A DNA stretch of 64,000 bases from Paraphoma chrysanthemicola (lineage: Eukaryota; Ascomycota; Dothideomycetes; Pleosporales; Phaeosphaeriaceae): NCBI GenBank assembly GCA_020744225.1, contig JAGMWG010000009.1, positions 1,054,001 to 1,118,000 on the forward strand. Reading direction: 5' to 3'. Below the pieces are notes generated by a model. That model did not search any database. It worked only from the letters and a program-made list of their open reading frames with translations, and was not told the origin of the DNA. The first letter of the stretch is position 1. Every line of letters starts with the position of its first letter. Both the position numbers and the translations under genes were made by a program. This document shows, in pieces, positions 1 to 11,546 of this stretch.

Positions 1-1352
1 AAGCGAGTTGTCACAATTTTCCCACTCAGCGGTCGGACCTTCTGCTGTACTTTCTTGACATCCTCCAACCATGAGGCAAAACTCTTTAATGACTCTGGTG
101 GCCCACCGCACACGATATTCGCCGGCCCGTTGACCAGCGCGATCGCAACACGTTTGTCTTCTGGAAGATGTTGGTTGAAGGCCTTGACTTGTCGTTCCAG
201 GTCTGCACGAGGCAAATGCATGATGTTCATCATGGGGGTTGGCTCCTCAGCTGCCTCAGTATCGTCTTGTACCATCTTTTGCCAGGACGTCTGCTTCGGG
301 AACTGTTGCTGAGAGCGACATCCTGTGTAAAAGAGTGCTATTAGACAGGCTCTGAATGCACCCTCGAAATCGTCCCACGTTCTGCACGTAGCCAATCCAG
401 CCGCAACGATCTGCACCCATCAGTAGTGGTTCTCTACCTTGCTATGCTGGGGAAACTTACGATGCCTTGACTGTGCCCAGTGGAACCTTGCAGGCTCTCG
501 ATGACGTCCCCGGGAGTAAGCTGCCATACTTTGCATGTCACATAGAAGCTTGCAAGCTGGCCGAGGGCAATGAGCGGGAAGCTCACGGGTGCGGACAGCA
601 AATAATCCGAATCTGGGGTCGACTCGGGCTTCCTAAGCCATTTGGAGAAATCCAAACCAAGCGAATACTGGTCGACAACAGTTTCATCGTCGAGCAACTG
701 CTCCAAGATCATTTTTGCGAAATCGAAAATGTCGTCTAGCAAGCAGCCGTATGTCGCATAGAGTCCTCGAAGTTCTGTAAAGTATTCTTGCGTGTTACCT
801 TGTCCGCCTGCCCATGCATCTCATATTAGCGGCTATTCATTGTGCATATCGCGATGTAGACTAACCGAAGACAGTGTATGTGGGCACCCTTTCGCTTGGA
901 TGCGAGGCCGCGAATAGATGTGGTATTCTGCTACTCAGCGGCCGTTGCATCATGTGCATAGCTTCGTAATAGCACCTGATGATGTCTTGCTTGCTGCTCA
1001 AATCGGTGTCTTGAAGCTCTGCAGCCCTCAGATGAATGTCTTTACCCTGAAGATGGTCGTTTGCCAGCTTCTCCACGACCTTGGAGAACAGCTCAGATGA
1101 CATGCTTGTCGCACGGTCCTGTCGGCCAGCAATGTGTCGCAAGAATTGGACGAGCAGGTGCAGATCTGAGCATGGCTCCTGCGCTCTCTTTTCTGCGTAC
1201 GACGACAGAAAGTCATTGCGCATGCGGCATGCGAACAGGCGCAAATGCTCTTTGACAGGCAACGCAAAGCTTCTGCCGCCATGTGTACATTCGACAAAGT
1301 ACTCCTCCTCCGTCTCGACATTCAGGCGAGGTGAAGCAAACCCAAAGTCCAT
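1..1352 (-). CDS. Fatty acid synthase beta subunit, N-terminal part (partial)
   Basis: Only the first part of a fungal type I FAS beta chain lies here; the gene runs off the left edge. Exons read 1352-866, 807-461 and 410-1, joined by introns of 58 and 50 nt with GT..AG ends, and the frame stays open to position 1 (about 414 residues). The acetyltransferase (SAT) domain is visible: a GGQGN motif at residues 163-167 formed across intron 1, the nucleophile motif GHSQG with Ser275, and the later VNGPANIV segment typical of this fold. In the family this domain loads the acetyl starter; enoyl reductase, dehydratase and malonyl/palmitoyl transferase domains would follow off-window. It sits 1 kb from a FAS alpha gene on the same strand, in a secondary-metabolite setting, so I infer a pathway-specific FAS (HexB/StcK/TOXC class), not the primary one. 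Start chosen as the first ATG before the conserved N-terminal region. Confidence 0.9.
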
Positions 1353-2392
1353 GGTGATAGGAGCGAGGAGTTGGTGCGACTTGAAAGATAGTATTAGTAG
1401 AACTGGGTATCAAACGAATGGTCTATCTGAAAAAAGGACGAAGTACACGCGAAAGACATGCGCAAGGTCGAACGAGTGAGGTACTAGGAAGAGGATCGTC
1501 AGGAGAAAAGGTCTAGAGCCCAGGTGAAGAGGAAGCGCATCACGGAATTGTTAGTCGTTCATGTTATGTTCCCATGGTGGCCAGTTGCCGCGGGGCGACA
1601 TCCACATCCCCGACACCGTACGAAGATGTGTTGGCCGGCTGCCATGGTGCTGACTTCGGCCTCGAACAAGAAAATGAGCGGAGTGCTGATGGATGTGGCG
1701 CAGTCTTAATGCCCGGGACTAGCGCGAGTGATGATGTTGATGGAAGGAAGAAAGAAGACGCGACGCGACTGCTCGCTGCCCGAAAAGTCCCCGGGCGCGC
1801 ACGAGCCATCCCAAAACAGAACGTCAGTAATTTTTCAGAGCTGGGAGTTTCAATACAGAAAACATCACGTGCGTCTGACACAGTGCATACCCTTGTCGAC
1901 AGATACATCTTGCATTGCGACCGGTCTCTGCCCTGTTTAGCAGCCGAGTTGCATGTAGGCTGTTTAGTCGACATTGGCACACGTGCATCACTGGTGGAGC
2001 AATGCTCAGTAGCTTGCACATGTCCGATATCTACACGTGGTACACAGTGAAGAAATGCACCACTGCGCCTATCTGGCACTGGCGCTGGTCGAAGTTCTGC
2101 GGATCAGACCCGCTGCCCTCATGTAAGGAAGAGGAAACCAGTGCACGTGATCAGATGCAGAAGCCAAGGGGCAGGGGACAATTTTCGCATCTGGGCGTGA
2201 CTGTATAATCTACACAGAGGTATGACGCCTGTGACTGGCTTAAAGAAGAACACATTTGAATTATATTACACGCCTCCTGTAATCTAGCAATCTATGAACG
2301 ATACGAACAGTAGAGCCCGGTACAGGTCCTAAATCATATACATAAGGAGAGCAATGTCTAATACGCGCAATAACAAACTCCTGACGCTGGAC
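1353..2392. promoter_or_regulatory. Intergenic region upstream of the FAS beta gene
   Basis: This 1.04-kb gap separates the stop of the FAS alpha gene from the start of the FAS beta gene, both on the minus strand, so it holds the alpha terminator and the beta promoter. I see no convincing gene; the small ORFs on both strands lack family features. It contains four copies of the palindrome CACGTG at 1866-1871, 1980-1985, 2034-2039 and 2144-2149, a density well above chance. Confidence 0.6.
1866..2149. promoter_or_regulatory. Four CACGTG boxes upstream of FAS beta
   Basis: Exact CACGTG palindromes occur at 1866, 1980, 2034 and 2144 (first base of each). The first and last extend to ATCACGTG on one strand, and the third reads ACCACGTG on the minus strand, as does one box in the NRPS promoter. 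CACGTG is a common target of bZIP and bHLH factors, and a bZIP gene lies in the cluster at 17228-18142. Binding is inference. Confidence 0.45.
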
Positions 2393-5300
2393 CTAAAGTT
2401 CCATGTCCATGGGCAACCTCGCGTCTGGGTTCGTGAGAAACTCAGTCTCCATCTCTTTTGCATACGGCGGATCATCCTTGGTCCTAAACATCGAGTTCGT
2501 CATCATGGACCTGAGGAAGTGATGATTTGCCTTGTTCTGCCTCCTTCGAACTTTCTCCAAGTACGTCGTGTATATCTCCTTGCCAGCAGCAGCAAAGAGG
2601 TACTTAGGATGAACGCCAATAGCTTGCGCGCCCTTCTGCCCAAAGCCAAAGGAGCTGACAATGAATGCCTTGACTTCTTGCGATGTATGGATAGTCTCGC
2701 TGGGAAATGCAATATGGTCGAACTTCTCGAGAGCGATGTCGATATTGTCGGCATTCTTGTTGCCTGGGATCATGTTACTGTCCATGACTTGAAGTGCGCC
2801 GTTCAACATCCAAGCTGCTGCTGCGCCCTTGGGGTGACCAGTCAAGTGCTTTTGGAATATAGCCAGGACTGGATTGCCCTTAGTACGGCCGAGTTGCGTC
2901 ATCTGCTCTTGAATCACACCACATTCATTCAGTTCGTTCTTGACAGTCGATGTTCCATGGAAGCTAGCAACCTGGATGTCGTCTACTGTCAACCCCCATG
3001 TAGCGAGCGCACCCTGCATCGGCGAGATTTTGGAGTCACGCTTCCAAAACTCATTTCCGTAGCTGTTGAGCACATCAGAGCGTTGCTTCTTTGTCTCAGT
3101 CGAAATTGCATTGAGGCGGTGCTGGCCATAGGCGTCTACGTCAAATTCGACAGAACCCGTCTTGTAGCCAGCAACCTCGTCGTTCAAGTACGCCAGCTCC
3201 GATAGCTCGTTTTCCTGAACTTGAGACATGCGGAGCTCGATCTGACGCTTCCGGTAGCTCATACTAAGTAAAGGCGACTCGAAGCTTCCCTTGGATGCAC
3301 CACTAAAGCTGATGGTGCCGCGCCCCGGGGCAGGAAGAGATCGACCAGCTTTGTCACTTGCCGTTCGAGTCAGTGCGATGATACCATGGATAGGCAAACC
3401 CATCTCGAGGGCGAGCTTCGCGCTCGTGAGAAGTTGAATGCCACAGCCTTCTGACTCAACGAATCCACTTCGTGTAGTGGTCGCTGGACGTGACATTTCG
3501 GCAGGCGATCGACCCCGCGCAAAGTCCTCGTCAGTATTGATCGTGGCCTTCATGTTCGCGAACTCGTATGCAACGTCTTTGGCGAGATAGTCGTAGCCAC
3601 CAACAAAGACAGCCTTCGCTTTTCCACTCGAGATCACCTCAACACCGACATCAAGTGACTCCAGCGCGGTAGCGCAGGCGCCGACAGGCGTTATGTTAGG
3701 ACCGCAAGAGGATAGCAACAGCATGTTGATCCATGCACTGCCAGTATTGATAAAAGACTCAGCTAGTACGTCGTTTTGCACCGCTTTGTCCATAAAGCGT
3801 TCCTTGTAGATGCCCTGTAGGGAAGCAGCGCCTCCAAAACCAGAGCCCACACACACACCCAGCTGGGAAACATGGATGTACTTGTAAAACTCGTAGGGAT
3901 CTGTGACGCCGGCGGACAATAGTGCTTCGGCAGTACAGACGAGAGCATATAGCGTGGCAGGGTCGACCTGATTCACGATGTCGTCTGCGATGCCGTACGT
4001 GCGAGCGTTCCAGCCTGTGGGGACTTGCCCACCAACAGTTCGATCAAAAGCCAAGGACTTCGGCACCATTAGACGGGCTCCCTTGTGTAGAGTAACGATA
4101 CAAGTGTCGCTGCCCTCACTCGATTTCACGGTAACCTTGTTTCCATTCTCGCGCAAAAGATCAGCTGCGGTCTCTTTGGAGACTTCGAAAGGAGCGAAAT
4201 CGTGCTGGAGATCGATCTCATGAAGAACTTGCCTAGACGCCGGGTCTGGACCGTCGAGAGCTCGTGCATCTAAGATGCGGATGCCGCTATGCTTGAGAAT
4301 ATGTTCTTCATACTTTTGCTTGATCTCATCATCGTTTATGGGCTTTTTGGTGCCTAGTTCGACCCACCCACTATAAGGCAGTCCTTCGCCGGTCTGATAC
4401 TCGATTAGTCCCATCATCCAGGCCATTTCAATGAAGCCTTCGAGGGTGAGTTGGCCAAACGACTCCATCTGCCACCTGGTACGAGAACTGCCGTGGGGAC
4501 CGACCTCCCCAAAGCCGACCACGACAACGACCTTTTCAAGATCTATCATGCCTTCCAAAGATGACAGGTGTTCAAGTTCCGAGCTGTAGTCATAGAGCTT
4601 GGGGAAGTCAAATTTGATGTTTGCTCGCTTCTTGAAGGGCGCTAGGGTGGTAGGCTTCGCAGCACTAGGCGGCCTGTCACTTTCGGCCTGATGTTCTCTG
4701 ACAAGAGCACGGCGCGTAGAGCTGAGATCAGAGAGTTCCTTGCGAATCGCAGCAATTTCGTCTTTAAGATTGGGCACAGCGCTCATGCCACCACTCAGAT
4801 CGGCAAGTAGTGGTTCCGTATGAGTGACCTCAAGAACAGGTGAAGCCATCAAGCCCATGATGTTGAGGGCCATTTCATCTTGAGAAAACGTTTTTAATCC
4901 CAAGGCCTCCACACCTTCGGCTACCATATTGTTGTCATTCATGAGGCCGGTTCCGCGTGTCCAGCCAATTATGGCTCCACAGACAGACACATACTCAGAC
5001 CAGTCTTCGGTGTGCCATTTGTTAAGGAGACCTTCGAGGCCCAACTTCGATTCAGAGTAGAGGCCGTCTCCACCGAAAACTCCATGATTGGGCGAGAGCG
5101 GCAGAATGACCTGCGCGGGACGTGTCGAGATGCGGCGCGCTTCTTTCGCCTTCTTGACTGCACCCAGGAGACGCAAAGTATTTGTAAGCATCATGCGATG
5201 GGCCAGTTCAGATTTGGGACCAAGTTCGATGCCGTTAGCAGTTTCCGAGATGGCTGCGAATGGAACGATGTGGTCTAGATCCCATTCTGAGTCAGAAAGA

Positions 5301-7512
5301 CTGTAGATGTACTCTATCAGACCTTCGGTGTCTTGATTGCTACCGGCATTGTACGGAACGACCATGAGGGATGAACCTTTTGAGCCGTGGGTGGAGAACA
5401 TGCTCTGGTAGAACTTGGTGGCTTTAGCATAGGAGCTGGTTGTAACCACGACCCTGGCACCTCCCGACAATAAACCTTTGACAATGTTCGCGCCGATAGA
5501 TCCCTTGCCGGCACCAGTAACTAAGACGTTCTTTCCTTGGAAAGCTAGGCCAGATGTAATGCTCTGATCGAGAACGTTTGCATATTGAGCACTGAGGTCT
5601 TCCGACTCGACCCACGACCCATTGCATTTTTGCTGTATCTTCGGATAATGAGCTTCTCGACTTGTTGATGCATCAGGCAGTGAGGAAAGGTCGGATTCAG
5701 AAGACTTGCTCGGGGTCATGGAAAGATCGGGAGTCATGGAAGGAGTAGGAGGCAGAAGACCAAGCCCCATGTGAGTAGGCAATGGGCCTTTGCCATTCAA
5801 GGAAACAATCCCGTCCTCAAACTCTTTCGCTTTTGCAGACACTATTGGGGCATTGGCAGTCGTTCGCACACGTGCCACTGCTGTCTCGAAGAAATTGATG
5901 GAGCCTTTGGCATCGATGGTGGTGCGAGGAGCTGTCAATCTACTATCAGCAACATATGTCGGTGCCTCTTGCATAGCGGAAGCGCAGTCTTGAAGGAGAT
6001 CCTCGAACCAAAGTTCAACAGCAATTGACCGGGCTGATTGTTTCTTCATGTCTTCAATCATGTGAGCAAGAACATTGACTAGCCTCTTGCTCGAGCGATT
6101 GAGAAGCTGATGGCGTCGCCGCGCAACTTCGTCCGACTCGAGGCGTAGATACCCCTGGCGGATGCCATGGTAGATCTTGAAGACATCCTGCAATGCCCAG
6201 TTCCAGAAGGAGTCGTAGATCCGAGCCTTTCTCTTGTCGAAGTACGGCTTGATTCCGTTGGCGTATTCGTTGCCGTGTTCTAAGTTCCACAAGTCGAGCT
6301 CATTTTGCATACTTTGCATGTCGCTCTTGAGTTGAGCTACTTCTACAGCTGCAGCATTACCATTCTCTCCGAGATGCCGAGCATAAGCATCATAGACGTC
6401 CCTGTGAAAGTCATTCGAGCGCTGATTGAGGGCATCTAGAGCCTTGGAGTCTACTGCAACTGCGACTGCAGCTGAGCCAGGCGCACCGACAGTGGCTTTG
6501 TTCAGTGATATGCCCGCCGCGGTGACATATTCATTGACAGTCTTGCACCAGAAATCTTTGGCGTCAGCTTCAGAGGCCAAGCGCGCTGCCGGGGGCCCCT
6601 GAAGGGCAACGAGCATGATCGAGTCCTGCCTCCCCGACTCAAAACCGTAGTCGCTCTGTAGCAACTCACGGGCCTTCGACTGGTTGAAGCCTCCAGGCAT
6701 TTTGCTCGAGAAGAGCTTGTCAATCAGTGATTTGGTACGCTTGCCCAACGAACCTGCAAAACTCTTTTGCATCAAGGCAGCAAGATCGCTCAGCGGCATT
6801 TCCTCCGCGCCATCTGGAGCCGAGCCAAACTCAGCATCAAGATCGCCTGTGATCTCATTCTGAAGCGTGGATCGCCCTGTGAACGTCAGCCATCACGTCT
6901 CCGGTGCGTTCGAACGCACGGTCACTCACCACCAGACAGAGCTTTGACACTCTGATCGAACGCAACATCTTTGGCCGATTTCTTCAAAGCGATAGAAACA
7001 ATAGTGCGGATGACTTCGCCTGCCTGGACCTGGGCGTCTTCGATGGATCCTGCGGATGAGATGGGAGCGGGTGCCGGGCTGGCGGCTTGCTGGGGCGTGA
7101 CTTCGGCCACCGCCTCGGCTGCGGGGCTTGGCGCTGCCTCCTTCTTCGGCGGCGCCTTCACCTCCTTCTCCTGACCAACGTAGTAGACATCATCGCGATT
7201 CTTCTTCAAACTCATGAAATCGCGCGACACCGAGTTGGCCGTGTCGTACTGTCTGTAAACCTGGTCCCGCGTCCGTTTCATCATAGTCGTCAACGTCTCG
7301 GCCGGGCCAATCTCGACCGTCTTCCTTGTTCGGAATTCGGACAACAACAGGTCCTGCGTTTCCGTCCATCGCACCGGCGAGCAGAACTGATGTCTGAAAG
7401 CAGGTCAGCCATTGTCTGAGTGATGAATGAAGGTAAATTACGCCAAAAGTTCGATGAGTAAAGTGTGGCACAATTCCTGCTGCCGCGAGAAGTTCTCATA
7501 GAGGCCGTTCAT
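2393..7512 (-). CDS. Fatty acid synthase alpha subunit, secondary-metabolite type without PPT domain
   Basis: Exons 7512-7442, 7393-6930 and 6876-2393 splice into 1,672 codons (introns 48 and 53 nt). Order of parts: end of the malonyl/palmitoyl transferase region (residues about 10-60, HQFCSPVRW then VEIGPAETL), an Ala/Pro/Glu-rich linker (about 105-150), acyl carrier region with the phosphopantetheine Ser181 in GGRSTLQNE, a ketoreductase (NADPH motif GAGKGSIG near residue 625) and a ketosynthase with active Cys1246 in VGACATALES plus the later FHGTST and HLTGHPKG histidine motifs. The chain stops soon after the ketosynthase, whereas primary Fas2 proteins (about 1,880 residues) end in a phosphopantetheinyl transferase domain. 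The length matches HexA/StcJ-type subunits of mycotoxin pathways. With the neighbouring beta chain it should form an alpha6-beta6 FAS making a short or medium acyl chain; product length cannot be read from sequence. It shares a divergent promoter with the P450. Confidence 0.93.
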
Positions 7513-8681
7513 TGCTACTAAGCCTAACGTAACGGCACACAACCTGCGAGACTCTAGTTGTTGTTATATTCTGGCGATGAAGAGCTCTGGATGAGAGAGA
7601 ACGTAAAGAACGACAGTAAGTTGAGTGCTGCTGGAAATTCGATTCCGTCGCTGTACGTGGAGCCACAAGTATGATATCCATCTCCTTGCATTCCCGAGCT
7701 GACATGTTCGCACCGCTTGCTGGACCATACGCAGGTACCGGTCTATTCTCAGCTTCCGGGAGCCTAACCACACAGGTAGCACTGTGGCTCCGCCCGAATG
7801 TCCGCTGGTCGCTGACAGTCCTTGCCTGCTCCGCCGCATCGCCAACCAGTACGATGATCGCAAACGGAACAGTAGGCGACGTCTGAAACCGATCAGCCCG
7901 TATCATGCTCATCAAGTCCGAGTGACAAGCAAAGCGACTCTTCACTAGTTGATGCACAGCTCGTCCCTACTTCTTGTACGTGCACTAGTCGCCAAGCCCT
8001 CTTCCATGTGGAAAGGTCCTGGCTTTGACCAAGGGCTTGCAACGCATCTTTACGACATTCCGCGAGCGCTAGCGACATAAATGTGGTGCTACATCATTAC
8101 ATCACGTGGGAAGCGGTGCTGGGCGCAGAGCTACTCGGCAGAGCAATGGAAGAACTAAGACATTGCATATCAGCTTGCGCCCATGGCATCAGCTAGCGGT
8201 CAGTGCTGCCCAGGAAGAAGGCAACACGCTCCGCAATCATGTCATGGTGTCATTTATCGCAGGTCAGTCTACCTCATTCCATGACTTTGCATGCTTCACA
8301 CAACGGACAAAGTTCAGCACAGTGCGATCATCCACCCTAATATCGTCTAGTAAACACGCAGCTGACGCTGCGATTCTATCATGGAGCCTGATTGGAATTG
8401 ATTATAGCGTAGAGGCTGAGTGTTCCGACCGACTGTGCGTTTCGGGGCTTTGCGGCTCGTTCGAGTTGCTTGCACAGGAATGATACGGCCGCATGGTGTG
8501 ACACCAAGGCTCCTTGAAGAGCGAGGGCAATTCAATTAGGGTCCATCTGCTCTTTGCTTGTATATATATATGTTTGTTAGGAAGCATAGCGACGTGCTAC
8601 CACAATTTCTCCGTCGATTCTGTATTTCACTCCCGTTCCACAGCTCATCACCCGTCTCCTTCCTAAGTTCTACTGACAACG
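7513..8681. promoter_or_regulatory. Divergent promoter between FAS alpha and P450
   Basis: This 1.17-kb region lies between the start codons of two genes transcribed away from each other, so both promoters must be here. A run of alternating TA lies at 8561-8571, about 110 bp before the P450 start, and can serve as its TATA element. One CACGTG box is at 8103-8108 (ATCACGTG context). The small ORFs here show no recognisable protein. Confidence 0.6.
8561..8571 (+). promoter_or_regulatory. Putative TATA element of the P450 gene
   Basis: An 11-base alternating TA tract ends about 110 bp before the P450 ATG at 8682. Position and composition fit a TATA box, but the transcription start is unknown. 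Confidence 0.4.
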
Positions 8682-10406
8682 ATGTCGACACCACTGGAGA
8701 TTGTGGCTCACTTTCCTCGTATAAGTCATATAGGATCATCAAGTAGCCTTGTCTCTCTTACCAACGATATACTCACTAAGAGTAATCTCGTTTTCTTCTC
8801 TTTGTTATTGGGGATCGGCCTACTTTTGTGGTTCACTTTTTATGTTGTCTACTGTATCTACTTCCATCCTTATTCGAAGTATCCAGGACCATTCCTCGCC
8901 AGGTTCACAGATCTATACGCAGGATACCATGCGTGGAAGGGCGACATTCATCTCGACATGTGGAGGTGTCATCAAATCTATGGTGATAAGGTCCGATACG
9001 CTCCCAATCGCCTCAATATCAATACAGTCACCGGGCTAAAGAGTAAATATTGTGCGTCATTGCTTTGGCAAAACGCTAATAACGATCCAGATATCTACAA
9101 AGACGGAAAGCCATACCTCAAAAGCAAGAACTATGCCGCTATGGTGCATCAAGCTACCAACACCCTCACTGTACGTGACCGCAAAGACCACGGACGGAGA
9201 AGGCGGGTGATCCAGCAAGGCCTGTCGGATGCGACGCTCCGCGCTTTTGAACCCCACATGTATGAAATCATCAACCGATTCTGCGACCGCATGGTTCAGA
9301 CAGTCGAAGAGGAAAATATGGTAGTGGCACCTACAAAACAGGAGGAGACTTGGAAACCATCTCGAAACATGTCAGAATGGTGTAACTACCTTGCTTTCGA
9401 TCTCATGGCAACCTTCATCTTCAGTGGGAAATACAACATGCTTGAGCGCGAGCAGTATCGCTACGTCGTGCAATGTATCGAGGAGTCCAACATCCGCGTG
9501 TCCTCAATCCTTCAAGCACCAATTCTCAAGGCCTTCCGTATGGACCGACTCTTTTTTCCTCGCGCCATCGTAGCGCGCAACATGTTTCTTGGCTTTGTCG
9601 GTAAGCTACTGCGCGACACCAAGAAGAACGATCGGTCTCAGCGCAAAGACCTGTTTGAGATGCTGTCTCACGCCAAAGATCCCGAATCTGGGAAGGGCTT
9701 CACACCTGAGGAAATCGTCGCGGAAAGCGTGACTTTGGTGGTTGCCGGTGCAGACACTTCGGCCACGGCAATGGCTGCTATATTCTTCTACCTCTCGCGG
9801 AACCCTGATGCTTATGCTCGTGCTGCCGCAGAGGTCCGCTCAACGTTCAATTCCGTTGAAGATATCCAAGGTGGTGTTAAGCTTAATAGCTGCCGCTACC
9901 TGCGCGCTTGCATCGACGAGGCGATGCGCATGTCACCATCTGTTGGCCAGACGCTCGCTCGTGAAGTCCCAGCTGGGGGTGCTATCGTAGACGGTGACTT
10001 CATCCCCGGCGGTTGCGATGTGGGCGTTCCGATCTACTCAATTCATCACAAAGAGGACATCTACTCGGACCCTTTCAATTACAATCCAGAGCGTTGGATG
10101 GTGGAGAAAGAGGGCGCAAGTCAACAAGTTCTGGACATGTACGCCGCCTACAACCCCTTCTCGGTTGGTCCTCGCTCTTGCATGGGCAAAGGCGTCGCCC
10201 TGGTGGAGATGATGTCTACATTCGCAGTGGTATTGTTCAGATTGGATTTTAAGATGGCAGATACTGATACTGCTGGAGGGAAGCCGGGCAAGGAGTACGG
10301 AAGACATAGGTCAAGTGAATATCAGCTTCGCGATCACATCACGAGTGCGAAGGAAGGCCCGATGCTCCGATTTCGCCCCAGAGTCATCAAGGAGATTGTA
10401 GAGTAA
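8682..10406 (+). CDS. Cytochrome P450 monooxygenase
   Basis: A microsomal P450: N-terminal hydrophobic anchor at about residues 35-57 followed by the proline-rich hinge (KYPGPF), an I-helix AGADTSAT, the K-helix ExxR in DEAMRMSP, a PERW motif and the haem loop FSVGPRSCMGKG with the ligand Cys. The frame is open throughout (574 codons), but 9043-9090 looks like a 48-nt intron (GTAAAT donor, GCTAATAAC branch, CAG acceptor). Its removal keeps the frame, deletes a poorly fitting 16-residue insert and gives 558 residues with the haem Cys at 484. Within the cluster it is transcribed divergently from FAS alpha, so I infer it oxidises the FAS-derived chain, as P450s do in other epoxy- or keto-fatty-acid cyclic peptide pathways. 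Substrate and regiochemistry are not readable. A general fungal CYP with another substrate is the alternative. Confidence 0.93.
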   Translation: MSTPLEIVAHFPRISHIGSSSSLVSLTNDILTKSNLVFFSLLLGIGLLLWFTFYVVYCIYFHPYSKYPGPFLARFTDLYAGYHAWKGDIHLDMWRCHQIYGDKVRYAPNRLNINTVTGLKSKYCASLLWQNANNDPDIYKDGKPYLKSKNYAAMVHQATNTLTVRDRKDHGRRRRVIQQGLSDATLRAFEPHMYEIINRFCDRMVQTVEEENMVVAPTKQEETWKPSRNMSEWCNYLAFDLMATFIFSGKYNMLEREQYRYVVQCIEESNIRVSSILQAPILKAFRMDRLFFPRAIVARNMFLGFVGKLLRDTKKNDRSQRKDLFEMLSHAKDPESGKGFTPEEIVAESVTLVVAGADTSATAMAAIFFYLSRNPDAYARAAAEVRSTFNSVEDIQGGVKLNSCRYLRACIDEAMRMSPSVGQTLAREVPAGGAIVDGDFIPGGCDVGVPIYSIHHKEDIYSDPFNYNPERWMVEKEGASQQVLDMYAAYNPFSVGPRSCMGKGVALVEMMSTFAVVLFRLDFKMADTDTAGGKPGKEYGRHRSSEYQLRDHITSAKEGPMLRFRPRVIKEIVE

Positions 10407-11546
10407 ACCGTGGGAGCTCGGCATCTCGGCATCACAATATTGCGTGGTTCTCGAAGTATCATAGAGTTGAGTACAAGGTTTCATTGTAAATACATGCCAT
10501 ATCTCAAGCCTTCTTGGGCGGCGCAATTAGAATGCAAGTATGTTGGACTAGATTTGAGCTTCACAAACGTAATATGCACGGCTACGTGGAAACCCATTTG
10601 TCGTGAGCCTGGGAACAGCAAAACACAACTTTCAGAATTTGTCGCTCAAAATTACATCACTATCTTAAATCAGTTCATTATTCATCATATCACCATTCAT
10701 ACTTGCCTACGCGAAACGTGCAGAGGTGACCTAACCAAATCAACACTAGCACATGGCCACGCTTGGCGTTGAACGCGTCTCGGGAATGCGCGGTCAGCTT
10801 GCATCCCCGAAAATCTCAACACATGCGTTTTCTCATGCAATCCATGTCACATCCACGTGTAAATGCCCTGTGCACGGCATCTCTGCATCATCTGTGCGTA
10901 CTCGGAGACCATGTGGCCGCTATGTGGGCCAGATCGCGGGACTGACCAGGAACGCGTCTTTCACGGGCACATGCAAGCCTAGCACCATCAGCCGCTTTCT
11001 CTGAATGACAAGGTCATGCACTATTGCTATGTTGTTAGGGGCTGTCGGGTAGTGCGCTTACATCACTTTGCTTGGATTGGTTGACAAAATAACCGCTCTC
11101 ACAGTGACTTAGCGGTTGAACACGATAACACGAGACGGATCGAACCAGGCTCGTGACCACGTCGGTCACCGTCCCAAGATGTGGCTGTGAGTCAGTTGCA
11201 CAGCGACTTGTCCATGCCAAAACAGTAGGCGCAGGTAACAAAGCACGCCACGACTTCTTGGTACCAATGTGCGAAGTCCGCCGCTACACAGATCCTTATA
11301 CCAAACTCAGGCCGAATGTCGAGGAGGATGACAGCGAATGCACCGCAATGTACGCCTCATACTGGTGTCTCGTGTCTTGGCTGAGCAATGCTCGGGCATC
11401 GTTTGTGGATGAGATACTATGAACGTACCAGACAACTGCAATACAATGGACCGATTCTCAACATCCTAGTGCCTGGACCCTTTCGTTCGTTCCTTCTCTT
11501 AACGATTCAAGCTTGAGACACTTGCTTGATTCCCATCCTCGGCAGG
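10407..11546. promoter_or_regulatory. Intergenic region upstream of the ABC exporter
   Basis: The region holds the P450 terminator and the ABC gene promoter. No ORF here looks real. A CACGTG box lies at 10854-10859, and an imperfectly spaced dyad GTGACC-ACGTC-GGTCAC lies at 11153-11169, overlapping a second short hairpin (CACGAG 11129-11134 against CTCGTG 11150-11155). Confidence 0.5.
11153..11169. promoter_or_regulatory. Dyad element with ACGT core upstream of the ABC gene
   Basis: Six-base arms GTGACC and GGTCAC flank a five-base ACGTC spacer. The ten bases GTGACCACGT at 11153-11162 recur exactly at 24423-24432 in the NRPS promoter, so this may be a shared regulatory site. No binding data exist here. 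Confidence 0.35.

Noticed and set aside
2354..3205. Plus-strand ORF of 283 codons
   Set aside because: It is antisense to the FAS alpha ketosynthase, whose coding sequence is unmistakable; no domain is seen.
11124..11160. tRNA-like B-box (GGTTCGATCC on the minus strand)
   Set aside because: The T-stem does not pair and no acceptor or anticodon stem can be built; it is part of short inverted repeats instead.
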